Shown in pieces: positions 26,089 through 35,961 of a stretch of DNA of 57,067 nt (positions are counted from its first letter, which is position 1; each line of letters begins with the position of its first letter). A program made the translations under genes and the position numbers. This DNA is from Chlorobium sp. (GTDB lineage Bacteria > Bacteroidota > Chlorobiia > Chlorobiales > Chlorobiaceae): positions 1 to 57,067 of the forward strand of contig JANQMO010000073.1 in NCBI GenBank assembly GCA_028280025.1. Direction: 5' to 3'. A model generated the notes under the pieces. That model did not search any database. It saw only the letters and a program-made list of their open reading frames with translations, and was not told where the DNA came from.

Positions 26089-28062
26089 TCACCGCTGCTC
26101 CACGGTTGAAGAATACGGTACCGGTTCGTCAGCTTCCATTGGTTCATGCGGATGAAAATCCGTGATATGCTCCTGCAGCAGACGTCGTATTTTTTCCGCA
26201 TCGTTCATCTCGACCAAATCGGCCAGTTGCACCAGTAGCCGCATGAGTTCAGGCCATGCAATAAACTCTTCATGCGCCTTGAATATCCTTGGATGAGCAG
26301 TTGGTTTGGGATTGTCGCCGATCAGGAGCTCTTCATAGAGTTTTTCCCCGGGCCGTAATCCGATAAACTCGATTGGAATATCGCCCTTCTGGTTCTTCTC
26401 GTCACGGACCGTCAAACCCGACAATTCGATCATGCGTATTGCAAGATCATGTATCCTTACCGGATCACCCATATCAAGTAAAAAAACCTCATTTCCTTTT
26501 GCCATTGCACCGGCTTGTATGACAAGCTGGGCTGCCTCGGAAATGGTCATAAAGTAACGGGTTATCTCAGGATGGGTGACCGTGACCGGTCCCCCTTCGA
26601 TGATCTGCTGTCTAAAAAGAGGCACAACCGAACCGCTTGAGCCTAAAACATTGCCGAAACGAACCATCGAGAAACATGTCGAATCAGACCCTTCTTTATT
26701 GGAAATGGCTTGCAGGATCATCTCGCATAACCGTTTGCTGGCACCCATGATATTGGCAGGACGCACAGCTTTGTCTGTGCTTATGAGAATAAAATTATGA
26801 ACATCGCACTCTACGGCGACTTGTGCTGCATACAATGTCCCGAACACGTTGTTTCTGACACCTTCGACCGGGTTCAGCTCGACCATGGGAACATGTTTAT
26901 ATGCAGCCGCATGATAAATCGTATAAGGTTTGTATGCATTGCATAGAGACCGGAATCGGCCTTCTTCAGCAACGTTGCATAGGATCGGAAGTATCTCCGT
27001 ATCAAGCTCCTTGTTGACCTTCTGCCGTTCAAGCGCATGATAAACATTGTGCAGATTGAACTCGGCATGATCGACAAGCAAGAGCCTTTTTGGGCCTGCA
27101 GACAGAATCTGGCGGCACAGCTCTTTGCCGATACTTCCGCCGGCTCCCGATACCAGGACGGTTCTGCCGGCATTATTCAGATCGAATAATGCCGGGTCGG
27201 GTGGAACAGCGTCGCGACCGAGAAGATCCTCGATTTCCACATCTTTGACATCTCTGATGGAAACATTCCCTCCCGCCAGATCCTCAAGACTTGGAAGCGT
27301 TCGCACATGAACCGGAAAAGGCTGCAGAGCCTGCAGAATCTCCTTTCTTCTCGCTTTGCTCGCAGATGGTATCGCAAGAAGAATATCGGTTGCCGCTGTC
27401 TGGTCGATAACCCTTGGAAGATCGTTGAATGAATATACTTTCAAACCGTTTACCATTCTTCCGTGAAACCTGGGGTCATCGTCTATAAAACCGACAAGAA
27501 GGAAATCCGAATGCTGTTCGATAACATTGGCCAATTGTATTCCTGCTGATCCGACACCATATATCAGCAGCCGCTTGTCTACGCTGCTGTAAACACCGAA
27601 CCGGAATCTGGTATTGAGCAGAAAGCGAGCAACTTCCCTTGTTGCGAGCAAAAGCAGAAAAAGCATCATTGGCTGAAGTACTCCGATAGAACGGGGAACC
27701 CCTTTGAGTCTCATGAATACCAGGAGTGCGAAAAAAACAAGGCCATAGACGAAGACCGCCTTGATGATCTGCTTGATTGCCATAGCCTCATTGTAGCGAA
27801 AAACTGATTTATAGAGGCCAAAACGGGTAAAAACCGGAAGGGCGAGTGTAAAAGCAATAATATAGACGATCCATTGCATATCATGAGGGATATGCCAGGT
27901 CTCGTAACGAAATGAATACGCGAGCCAGACGGTAAACAGCACGGAAAAACCGTCCATAAAAACAGCCAGGAACTGCTTCACTCCCAAAGGAAGCGAAAGC
28001 ATCGTTTTTTGCACGGCTATAAACACCGACCTGATAACACTCCGATTCTGCTTTTCGGACAT
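26089..28062 (-). CDS. pglF: Membrane-bound UDP-HexNAc 4,6-dehydratase, PglF/CapD/FlaA1 family
   Basis: 657 residues from ATG 28062, chosen because a GAGG site lies 5 bases upstream (a TTG at 28095 would add 11 residues). Four N-terminal membrane helices and a first Rossmann-like domain (LLIYGVGSAGIQLANVI) are followed from about residue 300 by the SDR dehydratase domain. There VLVSGAGGSIGKELCRQI binds NAD. The catalytic stretch is ISTDKAVRPANIMGASKR, where Met replaces the usual SDR tyrosine, as in PglF. It makes the UDP-4-keto-6-deoxy sugar used by the PglE-like aminotransferase. The flippase gene follows directly. Confidence 0.9.
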   Translation of the reverse strand: MSEKQNRSVIRSVFIAVQKTMLSLPLGVKQFLAVFMDGFSVLFTVWLAYSFRYETWHIPHDMQWIVYIIAFTLALPVFTRFGLYKSVFRYNEAMAIKQIIKAVFVYGLVFFALLVFMRLKGVPRSIGVLQPMMLFLLLLATREVARFLLNTRFRFGVYSSVDKRLLIYGVGSAGIQLANVIEQHSDFLLVGFIDDDPRFHGRMVNGLKVYSFNDLPRVIDQTAATDILLAIPSASKARRKEILQALQPFPVHVRTLPSLEDLAGGNVSIRDVKDVEIEDLLGRDAVPPDPALFDLNNAGRTVLVSGAGGSIGKELCRQILSAGPKRLLLVDHAEFNLHNVYHALERQKVNKELDTEILPILCNVAEEGRFRSLCNAYKPYTIYHAAAYKHVPMVELNPVEGVRNNVFGTLYAAQVAVECDVHNFILISTDKAVRPANIMGASKRLCEMILQAISNKEGSDSTCFSMVRFGNVLGSSGSVVPLFRQQIIEGGPVTVTHPEITRYFMTISEAAQLVIQAGAMAKGNEVFLLDMGDPVRIHDLAIRMIELSGLTVRDEKNQKGDIPIEFIGLRPGEKLYEELLIGDNPKPTAHPRIFKAHEEFIAWPELMRLLVQLADLVEMNDAEKIRRLLQEHITDFHPHEPMEADEPVPYSSTVEQR

Positions 28063-28412
28063 TGCGGCCTCATCAGTTTTTTTCACAGCCTTCAATTGCT
28101 ATACCTGTGTGCAATCAGTTCGCCATGCAGGGGTTAAAAAGTCTAAAGTCAGTGCAGGACCGGAAGACGGCATACCTTCATACTCTCCGGCTATAGCAGC
28201 AACATGCCGTCGGTTCGCTGCAGCGAGACCTATGAGACAGCATAAGAAAGGATTTATCAATTTCCAGAAAAACGACCTTTCGCGACAAATGACCGCACTT
28301 TGCGGGCACCTTTCCGGCCATCACTCTTGAAACCCCACAACATGCGTATATAATGCGTAAAATACGCCTCGACACCAAACCGAAGAAAAAAAATTAATGC
28401 AGCGGATTCATC
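28063..28412. other. Spacer of about 350 bases between lpxL-like and pglF genes
   Basis: Both flanking genes are on the minus strand. Short frames on both strands (28109-28330 plus; 28178-28378 minus) have no recognisable features. No terminator with a clear T-tract and no repeat family member was found. Confidence 0.4.
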
Positions 28413-29339
28413 TCAACTCCTGTCATTTGTTTTTTTCCAGCGGTTGTGCACCCAGAACCATTGTTCCGGATACTTGTAAATATATTTTTCAATAACCTTT
28501 GTGCACCTTCTCGTCAGCGTCTTTATATCATCCTTGCAACAAACAAGTCCCGACGTTTCGATTTCCTCGATATCGAGGACATACTTGCCCCCCTGCTGCC
28601 GGCGGCACAATACAACACACAGAGGCGCACGAGCCTTGAGAGCCAGAAAAGCCGGACCGAGATACACTGAAGCCTTCCTTCCCAGAAAATCCATAACAAA
28701 ACCGCCCTTCGGGTCCGCCTGATCGCCGAGAATAGTCAATATACCGCCCTCATCGAGCAGAGCAAGGCCTCCCCTCAGGGCTCTTGCCCTGTAGATGACC
28801 CTGTTACCATGTAAACTGCGAATATGTTCAAGATCATCGTTTAACTTTTTATTCTTCAGCCTTTGTGCAACAACAGTGATCGGTGAGACAAGAAGACCGA
28901 TGCAGATACCCATCAGTTCCCAGTTGCCGAAATGAGCGGAAACAACGACACTTCCCCCGTTTTGCCTCCTGATTCTTTTCAGGAAATCGTCAACATCGAT
29001 ATCTATGAGCTCCTCGGCATCCTTTTTGTTTTTCAGCAACGGCAGCCTGAGTGTTTCAAAAAGATTGACTGTCTGGTTTCTATAGACCTGTCTTGCGATA
29101 CGAATGATCTCTTTTTTGCTTTTTTCCGGAAAAGCAAGCGTGAGGTTGCCTTCAACAAGTCGTCTTCGGGGTTTGAGTACGTAGAAAACAAAATCTCCGA
29201 AAGCCTCTGCCATACGTTGCATACCGCTACGGTTCAGATGTCTGACAAAAAAACCGAGAAGAATGAACAATTCATGCAATATCTTGTCCGGGAATCGCTT
29301 TTTTTCCCTTGTTTTACCCATACGTGCCCTGTCTGTCAT
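28413..29339 (-). CDS. Lipid A biosynthesis acyltransferase (LpxL/HtrB family)
   Basis: A 308-residue inner-membrane acyltransferase that adds a secondary acyl chain to lipid A. The catalytic H-x4-E motif is seen in VVSAHFGNWELMGICIGL near residue 137. The downstream LGDQADPKGGFVMDFLGRKA and FLALKARAPLCVVLCRR are typical of the family. The N terminus has an extra hydrophilic stretch before the ILHELFILLGFFVRHL helix. It supports an LPS-bearing outer membrane. It is divergent from the heptose adenylyltransferase gene, so the 144-base gap between them holds two promoters. Confidence 0.9.
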   Translation of the reverse strand: MTDRARMGKTREKKRFPDKILHELFILLGFFVRHLNRSGMQRMAEAFGDFVFYVLKPRRRLVEGNLTLAFPEKSKKEIIRIARQVYRNQTVNLFETLRLPLLKNKKDAEELIDIDVDDFLKRIRRQNGGSVVVSAHFGNWELMGICIGLLVSPITVVAQRLKNKKLNDDLEHIRSLHGNRVIYRARALRGGLALLDEGGILTILGDQADPKGGFVMDFLGRKASVYLGPAFLALKARAPLCVVLCRRQQGGKYVLDIEEIETSGLVCCKDDIKTLTRRCTKVIEKYIYKYPEQWFWVHNRWKKTNDRS

Positions 29340-29483
29340 GCAAACGCCCTGCTATCTGGTACCAGCCCCTGTGCCGAAGCCTCTCGAAACAGGAGGTCTC
29401 GGCGCAACAGCTAAAATCCGGAGAAATATTGAAAATAATTAATATCTATAAAGTACAGAAGCTACAACCGTCTTCCTGGAGTC

Positions 29484-29999
29484 ATGCAATCAATCAAGAA
29501 ACTGCTGCCGCCTGAATCCGCAAAGAAGCTGGTAAAAGACTGGAAAGAACAGGGAAAAAAAGTCGTCTTCACAAACGGATGTTTCGACATCCTGCATGCC
29601 GGACATGTTCATTACCTTGAAAAAGCCAGAGCTGAAGGCAATGCGCTTGTTATCGGCATCAACAGCGACATGTCAGTTCGCCGCCTGAAAGGAGAAAAAC
29701 GACCGATAACCACAGCTCTTGACCGGAGCAGGGTTCTGGCAGCTCTCGAAGCCGTCGATGCCATCGTCATTTTCGAAGAAGATACTCCTGAACAGCTCAT
29801 CGATTATCTTGCGCCAGACATTCTCGTCAAGGGCGCCGACTGGCCGGTTGACAAGATTGCAGGCGCCGCCGGCGTCCTATCAAGGGGAGGAGAGGTCAAA
29901 ACAATCGAGCTTCTTGAAGGAAGGTCATCATCATCGATCATTCAACGAATAAAAGACGTCTACTGCGGCAGGAACAACGAACCGGAGTCATGCAAGTGA
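29484..29999 (+). CDS. rfaE2: D-glycero-beta-D-manno-heptose 1-phosphate adenylyltransferase
   Basis: A 171-residue cytidylyltransferase-like protein equal to the C-terminal half of E. coli HldE. VVFTNGCFDILHAGHVHYLE carries the HxGH nucleotide-binding motif, followed by LVIGINSDMSVRRLKGEKRP and ILVKGADWPVDKIAGA, with the family ending ELLEGRSSSSIIQRI. It forms ADP-heptose for the LPS inner core, matching the heptosyltransferase at 46134-47072. The separate kinase domain (RfaE1) is not in the window. tamB follows on the same strand. Confidence 0.93.
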   Translation: MQSIKKLLPPESAKKLVKDWKEQGKKVVFTNGCFDILHAGHVHYLEKARAEGNALVIGINSDMSVRRLKGEKRPITTALDRSRVLAALEAVDAIVIFEEDTPEQLIDYLAPDILVKGADWPVDKIAGAAGVLSRGGEVKTIELLEGRSSSSIIQRIKDVYCGRNNEPESCK

Positions 30000-30062
30000 G
30001 CCTTTTTCAGAGTGACTGACCGTCCTGCCAGAAGAAAAAACAAGAACCAGGTATAAAAAGAG

Positions 30063-33000
30063 TTGGAGAGGATCAAGCAATATATTCTGGGCTCTACGCT
30101 GGGGATAGCCATCATCATTCTGGTGCTTGCCGTGATCATGTCCATCGTGGTCAACAGCGGTGCACTGAACACGATTGCAGAAAAGGCGATCACCGACTCA
30201 TTCAACAAAAGTTACAAGGGTAAGCTGACTATCGAGTCTGTTACACTGACCTTTCCGACCCAGGTTACACTGCACCGTCCCGCGCTGTATCGTCAGGATG
30301 AAAAAAAACCCGATATCTCGGCAAAGAAACTCACACTTCACCTCGGATTTCTCCAGCTGCTCTCTGACCTCACCTCACTGCAAATACGTTCGGCACAAGC
30401 CGACTCTCTCCAACTGCATCTGGAACACTATGCAGACGGCTCGACAAACATCGACAAGCTGATTTCGTCCCGGTCAGAAGATAAAGACGGATCACCGTCT
30501 CTTGAACGCCTTTCGATCAATTCATTTGAAATCACTCAAGGCTCCGTTGCCTACAATAATACCGATGAAAACGGCACACAGAAGGAGATCACCCGGATCG
30601 CGGATATCAATATCCTCGGCAAAAGAGTTCGTTACTCGCCCGAAAACATCAGCAGCACTATCCGGTCAATCAGTTTCGCCATTCCCGCCTCATCCTTCAT
30701 GCTGGAAGAAGGAGCCGCCAAAATCTCCCTGACGAGCAAGCGTTTTGAAATACTTGACCTGAAAGCAAGAACTCCGAAAAGCAGCGCCTCATTGTCAGTC
30801 GGGATATACGAATTCAATCCGTTCTCCCCTGATACGCCTGAAAAACATGCCAACAGCCAGGCACTGTTCAGGGTGAAATCTGCAGCCATCCATACCGACG
30901 ACCTGGCTCATTTTGTCCCAGGCCATGCTCTGCCCGCCGGCATTTATACGATGTCGGGAAACGCCGCCGGCCAGCTCAGGAAAATTGATATCGGCAACGT
31001 TGTCATTTCTCATGAAGACTCTTTTCTGGAATTCAGGGGAGCACTGCTTAACCTCAATCAACCGGAGTTTTTCGGCTACAGACTCGAGACCGATGCATCA
31101 AGACTGTCTTCAGCACTGCTCCGGTCGGTTATCAGGGATTCTACGGCGGGCAAGTACGCCGAAACGGCAGGCGACCTGACCTTATCAGGCTATGCTCAGG
31201 GCAATCTGCATGAGCTCTATACCGATCTTTCACTTGAAACAGAAGCAGGTAAGGCCGCCGTATCATTACAAGCAAGACAAAAGAAGGACGAGCCCATAGG
31301 CTACAAGGGTGAATTCACGCTGGAAGATTTTGAATTACACCGGTTCATTCATCCTGATTCAGCCTCGATGAGCAGTGTGACATGCAGCGGGGATTTTTCC
31401 GGAGCCGGCATCTTCACCAGCCCGTTGAAAGCCGAACTCTCGATAGAACTGCAGGAATCGTCCTGGGAGCGGCAGGAAATATCCGGAGGCGTCCTCTCCC
31501 TTGATTACGACAGCGACAAGCTCATTGCGAACTGTTCTCTTGAAGGTGATCCCGGACAGATGAAACTCGAAGGGCTTATTGACTGGAACAACGGTCAACC
31601 GGCCTATAAGGGGGAATGGGTCATAACGAACATGGATATTTCCAACGTTTTCGATCGGATCGAAAACGGGTCGAACATCTCGCTCAAAGCACGGTTCGAC
31701 GGCAGAAGTTTTGATCCGGAAACAGTCGATGCAAACCTCTCGATTATCTTCCAGGAATCGCTCATCAATGACTACAGGTTCACAAAAGACTCCGAGATCA
31801 CCTGTGCCATCGTGCAGGATCATCCCCGGACACGGGTTGCTTTTACAAGCGATTTTCTTGATTTCAGTGCCGAAGGCAGATACAGTTTCAGGGATTTTCT
31901 TTCCGGCATGAACCTCAGCACCCGGTCGCTTTCCCGCGAGCTGGCCAAACAGAATATCTGGTCTGACTCGCCCCTTCCCGCCCCCTCGCAGCAAATCTTC
32001 GAAAAAGACTATACGGCCGATTACACGCTTTCCGTCAGGGACATCTCACCCATAAAAGCATTTTTCCCCCTTGCGGAATACAGCTTCTCGGGAACAGCAA
32101 GCGGAAAATCATACAGAAGCAACGGCTCACTCACGCTCACGTCAGCAATAGCAATCGACCGGTTCAGCCGTAACGATGCGCTTGCCCTTCGTGATACCGA
32201 CATTCAAATTGCGGCGACATACAATACTGAAGGAATATCGCTCGCATCTCTCGATGCAAAAGCCTCCTCGCTCCAAACCGGGCGGCGGCATCTTGAAAAG
32301 CTTGACCTTTCTGCAACTTTTAAAAATAACGAGCTTGCAGCAAATGCCTCTTTCAGCATACCTGAAATTGACCGCGCGCTGAACATGGCGGCCACATCGG
32401 TCCGAGACAATACAATGTACAGAATTGTTGTTGACGCGTTTTCCATATCCGGCACGGATGGAGCCTGGAAGACCGACAAAGGAACAAAAATAGATATCGG
32501 CAACAATTTTTCGCGCATCTACGATATGAAACTGCGTAACGGCAGCCAGACAATATCGGCCAACGGTCTGCTCAGCAGCGAACGCCGGGGAACATTCGAG
32601 TGCCGCGTCACCAACTTCGACACGAAAGAATTGCAGCTTTTTTTTCCCGAAACGAAAATGGAAGGCACTCTATCATCATCCATTACCGTCAGCGGCCCTC
32701 CGGCATCGAAAACGTCAGCTCTCGACCTCAGGGGCAGGAACCTCGTCTACAACGATCTTGTTATAGGAAACCTCGATCTGCAGGCATCACACAGAAATGA
32801 TCGGTTACGTGCCGAATTCACGGCCGGACAGCGTAATCCGCAGCCTCTTAACGATGTAAAAGGCACCTTTTCGATCCCTCTCAGGCTGAACTGGTCGACA
32901 CCCGGCTACACCATTCCCGATAACGAACCGGTTGCCGCATCCTGCACATCGGCTCATCTTTCCGCAGAAATTCTCGAAGTGCTTCTTCCGTTCTTCGATA

Positions 33001-34574
33001 CGGCAGAGGGAACCATTCCCGCCAAACTCGTTGTAAAAGGAAGAACGCCCAAGCCCGAAATATTTTTCAGCGCGAAACTCAGCGACACGGAAATAACCGT
33101 CACCCCGACCGAAACGTCCTATCTCCTTTCCGGCTCGATCGTCATCACGCCCGAAAAAGCAGATTTCAAGAACATTCTCGTCAAGGATACAGTCGGCGGA
33201 ACCGGAAGAATCAACGGGTTTGCCGTCCTTGAAGATCTGGAGGCCGCCAGCGTGGATCTTACCGCTTCGTTTTCCGATCTCCTGCTTTTCAACAAAAAAG
33301 ATAAAAAAGACGAAACGTCATTCGGAACCATCACGGGAACCTCGGAAAGGGTGCGTTTTTACGGGGATACTTCCCAGCCGGTTCTGACGGGCAACCTCAA
33401 GATCACCGATGCCGATTTCACCTTGTACAGAAAAGGGTCGAACGAAAGCGCCAAGTATGTTGGCGTGGAACGCTCCATCACGTTCGTTCCCCGCAACCCT
33501 GAAACGCTTGTCAGCGGCAGCACGGAAGAAACCTCATCCCCTCAGGACCCTGAATTCTACTATACACTGATCGATATCGTACAAATAAAGAATCTCCGGC
33601 TTCAAGGCACAGGACCGCTGAAATATAACATGATCTTCGACAGAACGCGCGGTGAACAGCTCGAAACAAGCCTTCGGAACCTCTCGCTCACCGTCAATAA
33701 AACCCAGCAGAATGTTCGCCTGTTCGGTTCGGTGGACGTCTCTTCAGGCACATACAGATTTTCCAACAGTAATTTCGATCTTGACGATGGCGGGAGAATC
33801 GTGTGGAACAACGTCGATATACGAAACGGGATGATGGAGAACCTGTTCGGCAGAAAATATGTCAACGCCTCAAATGTACAGACCGGTGAACGGGACAATG
33901 TCAGGCTCCTTCTTGCAATCGAGGAAACGCTCAATAACCCTGACGTTCAGATGGGATATTTCCTCAACGATGATTCCCAGCCCTATTCGGCTGAAAACAT
34001 GATCGGCAGCCAGAGCAGTAAAATCGACCCGAACGCGGAACTGAACGTTGTCTCCCTTCTCTTGACAAAACAGTGGTACATTCGTCCCGGAGGAAAGGGA
34101 GGGCTTTCCAACGTACCGTTCTCCAGCGTCGGTCTTTCAGCCGGAACCGGGCTGCTTTCCTCCCAAATATCGACATTTGTCGAGGAGGCAGCCGGGTTCG
34201 AAAGCTTCAGAGTCAACGTCGGCGTCGACGAACAAGGAACACTCAGCGGCGTCGAGTTCTCGCTGGCGTTTCTTGTTCCAGGGACCAGCGGCAATATGAG
34301 GTTCATAGGAACCGGAAGCAGTCCGGATATAGGTAATACAGCTCTTTTCGATTACTACGGGAACAGCCAGCGTCTCGAATACAGAATAACGCCCCGGCTC
34401 TTCTTTGAAGCATATCGATCCTACGGGCTCTTCGGCAATGATGTAACAACGACGAACCTGCTCAAACCGCAGGAAACATTCGGAGTCAGTCTTTCTTACA
34501 GAAAACGCTTCTACAGCTGGGAGCAGTTCTGGGACAGAATTCTGGGTTCTGACGGGAAGAGCAGCGCGAAATAA
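30063..34574 (+). CDS. tamB: TamB-like translocation/assembly module protein (DUF490)
   Basis: A very long (1503 residues) envelope protein opening at TTG 30063 with a single N-terminal membrane anchor, LGIAIIILVLAVIMSIVV (residues ~12-31). An AsmA-like start (ITDSFNKSYKGKLTIESVTL) is followed by many beta-rich repeats and the C-terminal DUF490 region (residues ~1130-1490). That region includes GTGPLKYNMIFDRTRGEQL, YFLNDDSQPYSAENMIGSQS and a beta-strand ending typical of TamB. TamB spans the periplasm and helps lipid transport or outer-membrane protein assembly. No TamA gene is nearby. Alternative: a YdbH/YhdP-type AsmA relative, but the C terminus favours TamB. Confidence 0.88.
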   Translation: MERIKQYILGSTLGIAIIILVLAVIMSIVVNSGALNTIAEKAITDSFNKSYKGKLTIESVTLTFPTQVTLHRPALYRQDEKKPDISAKKLTLHLGFLQLLSDLTSLQIRSAQADSLQLHLEHYADGSTNIDKLISSRSEDKDGSPSLERLSINSFEITQGSVAYNNTDENGTQKEITRIADINILGKRVRYSPENISSTIRSISFAIPASSFMLEEGAAKISLTSKRFEILDLKARTPKSSASLSVGIYEFNPFSPDTPEKHANSQALFRVKSAAIHTDDLAHFVPGHALPAGIYTMSGNAAGQLRKIDIGNVVISHEDSFLEFRGALLNLNQPEFFGYRLETDASRLSSALLRSVIRDSTAGKYAETAGDLTLSGYAQGNLHELYTDLSLETEAGKAAVSLQARQKKDEPIGYKGEFTLEDFELHRFIHPDSASMSSVTCSGDFSGAGIFTSPLKAELSIELQESSWERQEISGGVLSLDYDSDKLIANCSLEGDPGQMKLEGLIDWNNGQPAYKGEWVITNMDISNVFDRIENGSNISLKARFDGRSFDPETVDANLSIIFQESLINDYRFTKDSEITCAIVQDHPRTRVAFTSDFLDFSAEGRYSFRDFLSGMNLSTRSLSRELAKQNIWSDSPLPAPSQQIFEKDYTADYTLSVRDISPIKAFFPLAEYSFSGTASGKSYRSNGSLTLTSAIAIDRFSRNDALALRDTDIQIAATYNTEGISLASLDAKASSLQTGRRHLEKLDLSATFKNNELAANASFSIPEIDRALNMAATSVRDNTMYRIVVDAFSISGTDGAWKTDKGTKIDIGNNFSRIYDMKLRNGSQTISANGLLSSERRGTFECRVTNFDTKELQLFFPETKMEGTLSSSITVSGPPASKTSALDLRGRNLVYNDLVIGNLDLQASHRNDRLRAEFTAGQRNPQPLNDVKGTFSIPLRLNWSTPGYTIPDNEPVAASCTSAHLSAEILEVLLPFFDTAEGTIPAKLVVKGRTPKPEIFFSAKLSDTEITVTPTETSYLLSGSIVITPEKADFKNILVKDTVGGTGRINGFAVLEDLEAASVDLTASFSDLLLFNKKDKKDETSFGTITGTSERVRFYGDTSQPVLTGNLKITDADFTLYRKGSNESAKYVGVERSITFVPRNPETLVSGSTEETSSPQDPEFYYTLIDIVQIKNLRLQGTGPLKYNMIFDRTRGEQLETSLRNLSLTVNKTQQNVRLFGSVDVSSGTYRFSNSNFDLDDGGRIVWNNVDIRNGMMENLFGRKYVNASNVQTGERDNVRLLLAIEETLNNPDVQMGYFLNDDSQPYSAENMIGSQSSKIDPNAELNVVSLLLTKQWYIRPGGKGGLSNVPFSSVGLSAGTGLLSSQISTFVEEAAGFESFRVNVGVDEQGTLSGVEFSLAFLVPGTSGNMRFIGTGSSPDIGNTALFDYYGNSQRLEYRITPRLFFEAYRSYGLFGNDVTTTNLLKPQETFGVSLSYRKRFYSWEQFWDRILGSDGKSSAK

Positions 34575-34726
34575 CCGATTTGACCGAAAAGCAACCGCAT
34601 GCCAAAGGTTTGCGTTACATTACCATGACGGTTGTTTTTCCTGCAAACCGGTTTCCCGTTATTTTCAGGAAAGGCATCGAAGCACTGATTTATTCATCGG
34701 AACAAACCTATATTCGACATAAAGCA

Positions 34727-35956
34727 ATGAGTATACAAGACAAAAACATTCTTCTTGGCGTTTGCGGCGGCATAGCCGCCTGTAAAATTCCGATGCTTGT
34801 CAGGATACTCAAAAAAAAAGGCGCGCGTGTCAGGATTCTTATGACAGAAGCTGCCACGAAATTTGTTACGGAACTCACCCTTGCAACATTGTCGCAGGAA
34901 CCTGTTCAAAAAGACATTTTTCCCGAAAAGTATTCTGCCGGGGACGACTGGACACGCCATATTTCGATAGGTGAATGGGCCGATGCCTATGTTATCGCTC
35001 CTGCAACGGCACATACCGTCGCACGACTGGCTGCAGGCATGTGTGACGACCTGCTCTCGGCCGCGTTCATCACGCTTCGTTCCGGCAAACCGAAACTTCT
35101 CTTTCCTGCCATGGACGGCGAAATGTTCGGATCAGCATCCGTCAGGAGAAACCTGAACTGGCTGTCGGAAAACGGCTGCAGCGTGATCGATCCTGAAAGC
35201 GGGGCGCTTGCATCGGGTCAATGCGGAACAGGACGAATGCCTGAACCGGAAACAATCGCAGCAATTCTTGAACAAACCCTTGCTGAAAACCGGAGCACAC
35301 TGCTTGCAAACAAATCCATTGTCATTACTGCCGGGCCGACACGGGAAAAAATCGATGACGTTCGTTTCATATCCAATTATTCCTCCGGCAAAATGGGATT
35401 TGCGCTCGCCGGTGCCGCCGCCGGCAGAGGAGCTGCTGTTACGCTGATCACAGGGCCTGCACATTTGGAAACACCTGAAGGTGTCACGCGGATCGATGTT
35501 GAAAACGCTGAGGAAATGGATAATGCGGTTCAAGAACATTACCGTACCTGTGATATCTTTATCGGTGCAGCCGCCGTTGCGGATTACAGACCGGCACACC
35601 AGGTAACGGGAAAAATCAAAAAAAGCAGCGAGACCATGAGTGTCGCACTTGTAAAAAATCCTGATGTTCTTGCAGGATTTGCCGCCCAGAAAACATCGGC
35701 CCAGATAGCTGTCGGTTTTTCCCTGGAAGCAGAAGAAAACCTCCGGAATGCAAAAGAAAAACTCGCAAAGAAAAAGCTTGACCTGATCGCATACAACACC
35801 TTCGACGGCAGAACGTCGGGTTTTGAGGTCGACACCAATGTCCTGACACTGATTGACCGCGATGGAAAGGCTGATGAGCTGCCTCTGCTCAGCAAACCGG
35901 AAGCTGCAGAAAGAGTGCTCGATGCCGTCGAAAAACTCTTAAATAGTGACGAGTAA
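34727..35956 (+). CDS. coaBC: Bifunctional CoaBC (phosphopantothenoylcysteine synthetase/decarboxylase)
   Basis: 409 residues from ATG 34727 (MSIQDKNILLGVCGGIAACK); the longer frame to 34580 adds a non-homologous stretch. The N-terminal flavin-dependent decarboxylase has GVCGGIAACKIPML and YVIAPATAHTVARLAAGM. The substrate motif reads LLFPAMDGEMFG, a PxMD form instead of the PxMN of E. coli, as I recall from Bacteroidota-type enzymes. The C-terminal ligase begins near residue 195 with VITAGPTREKIDDVRFISNY. It acts in coenzyme A synthesis. The last codons and stop (AAT AGT GAC GAG TAA) coincide with an intergenic repeat phrase seen elsewhere in the window. Confidence 0.94.
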   Translation: MSIQDKNILLGVCGGIAACKIPMLVRILKKKGARVRILMTEAATKFVTELTLATLSQEPVQKDIFPEKYSAGDDWTRHISIGEWADAYVIAPATAHTVARLAAGMCDDLLSAAFITLRSGKPKLLFPAMDGEMFGSASVRRNLNWLSENGCSVIDPESGALASGQCGTGRMPEPETIAAILEQTLAENRSTLLANKSIVITAGPTREKIDDVRFISNYSSGKMGFALAGAAAGRGAAVTLITGPAHLETPEGVTRIDVENAEEMDNAVQEHYRTCDIFIGAAAVADYRPAHQVTGKIKKSSETMSVALVKNPDVLAGFAAQKTSAQIAVGFSLEAEENLRNAKEKLAKKKLDLIAYNTFDGRTSGFEVDTNVLTLIDRDGKADELPLLSKPEAAERVLDAVEKLLNSDE

Positions 35957-35961
35957 CGATA

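Noticed and set aside
13676..28062. Protein N-glycosylation system as the product of the locus
   Set aside because: No PglB-type oligosaccharyltransferase (WWDYG-motif membrane protein) is present in the window; an LPS/capsule product fits the neighbours better, though PglB could lie elsewhere.
34580..34726. N-terminal extension of CoaBC
   Set aside because: CoaBC proteins start close to the GVCGGIAACK motif; the extra 49 residues look non-coding.
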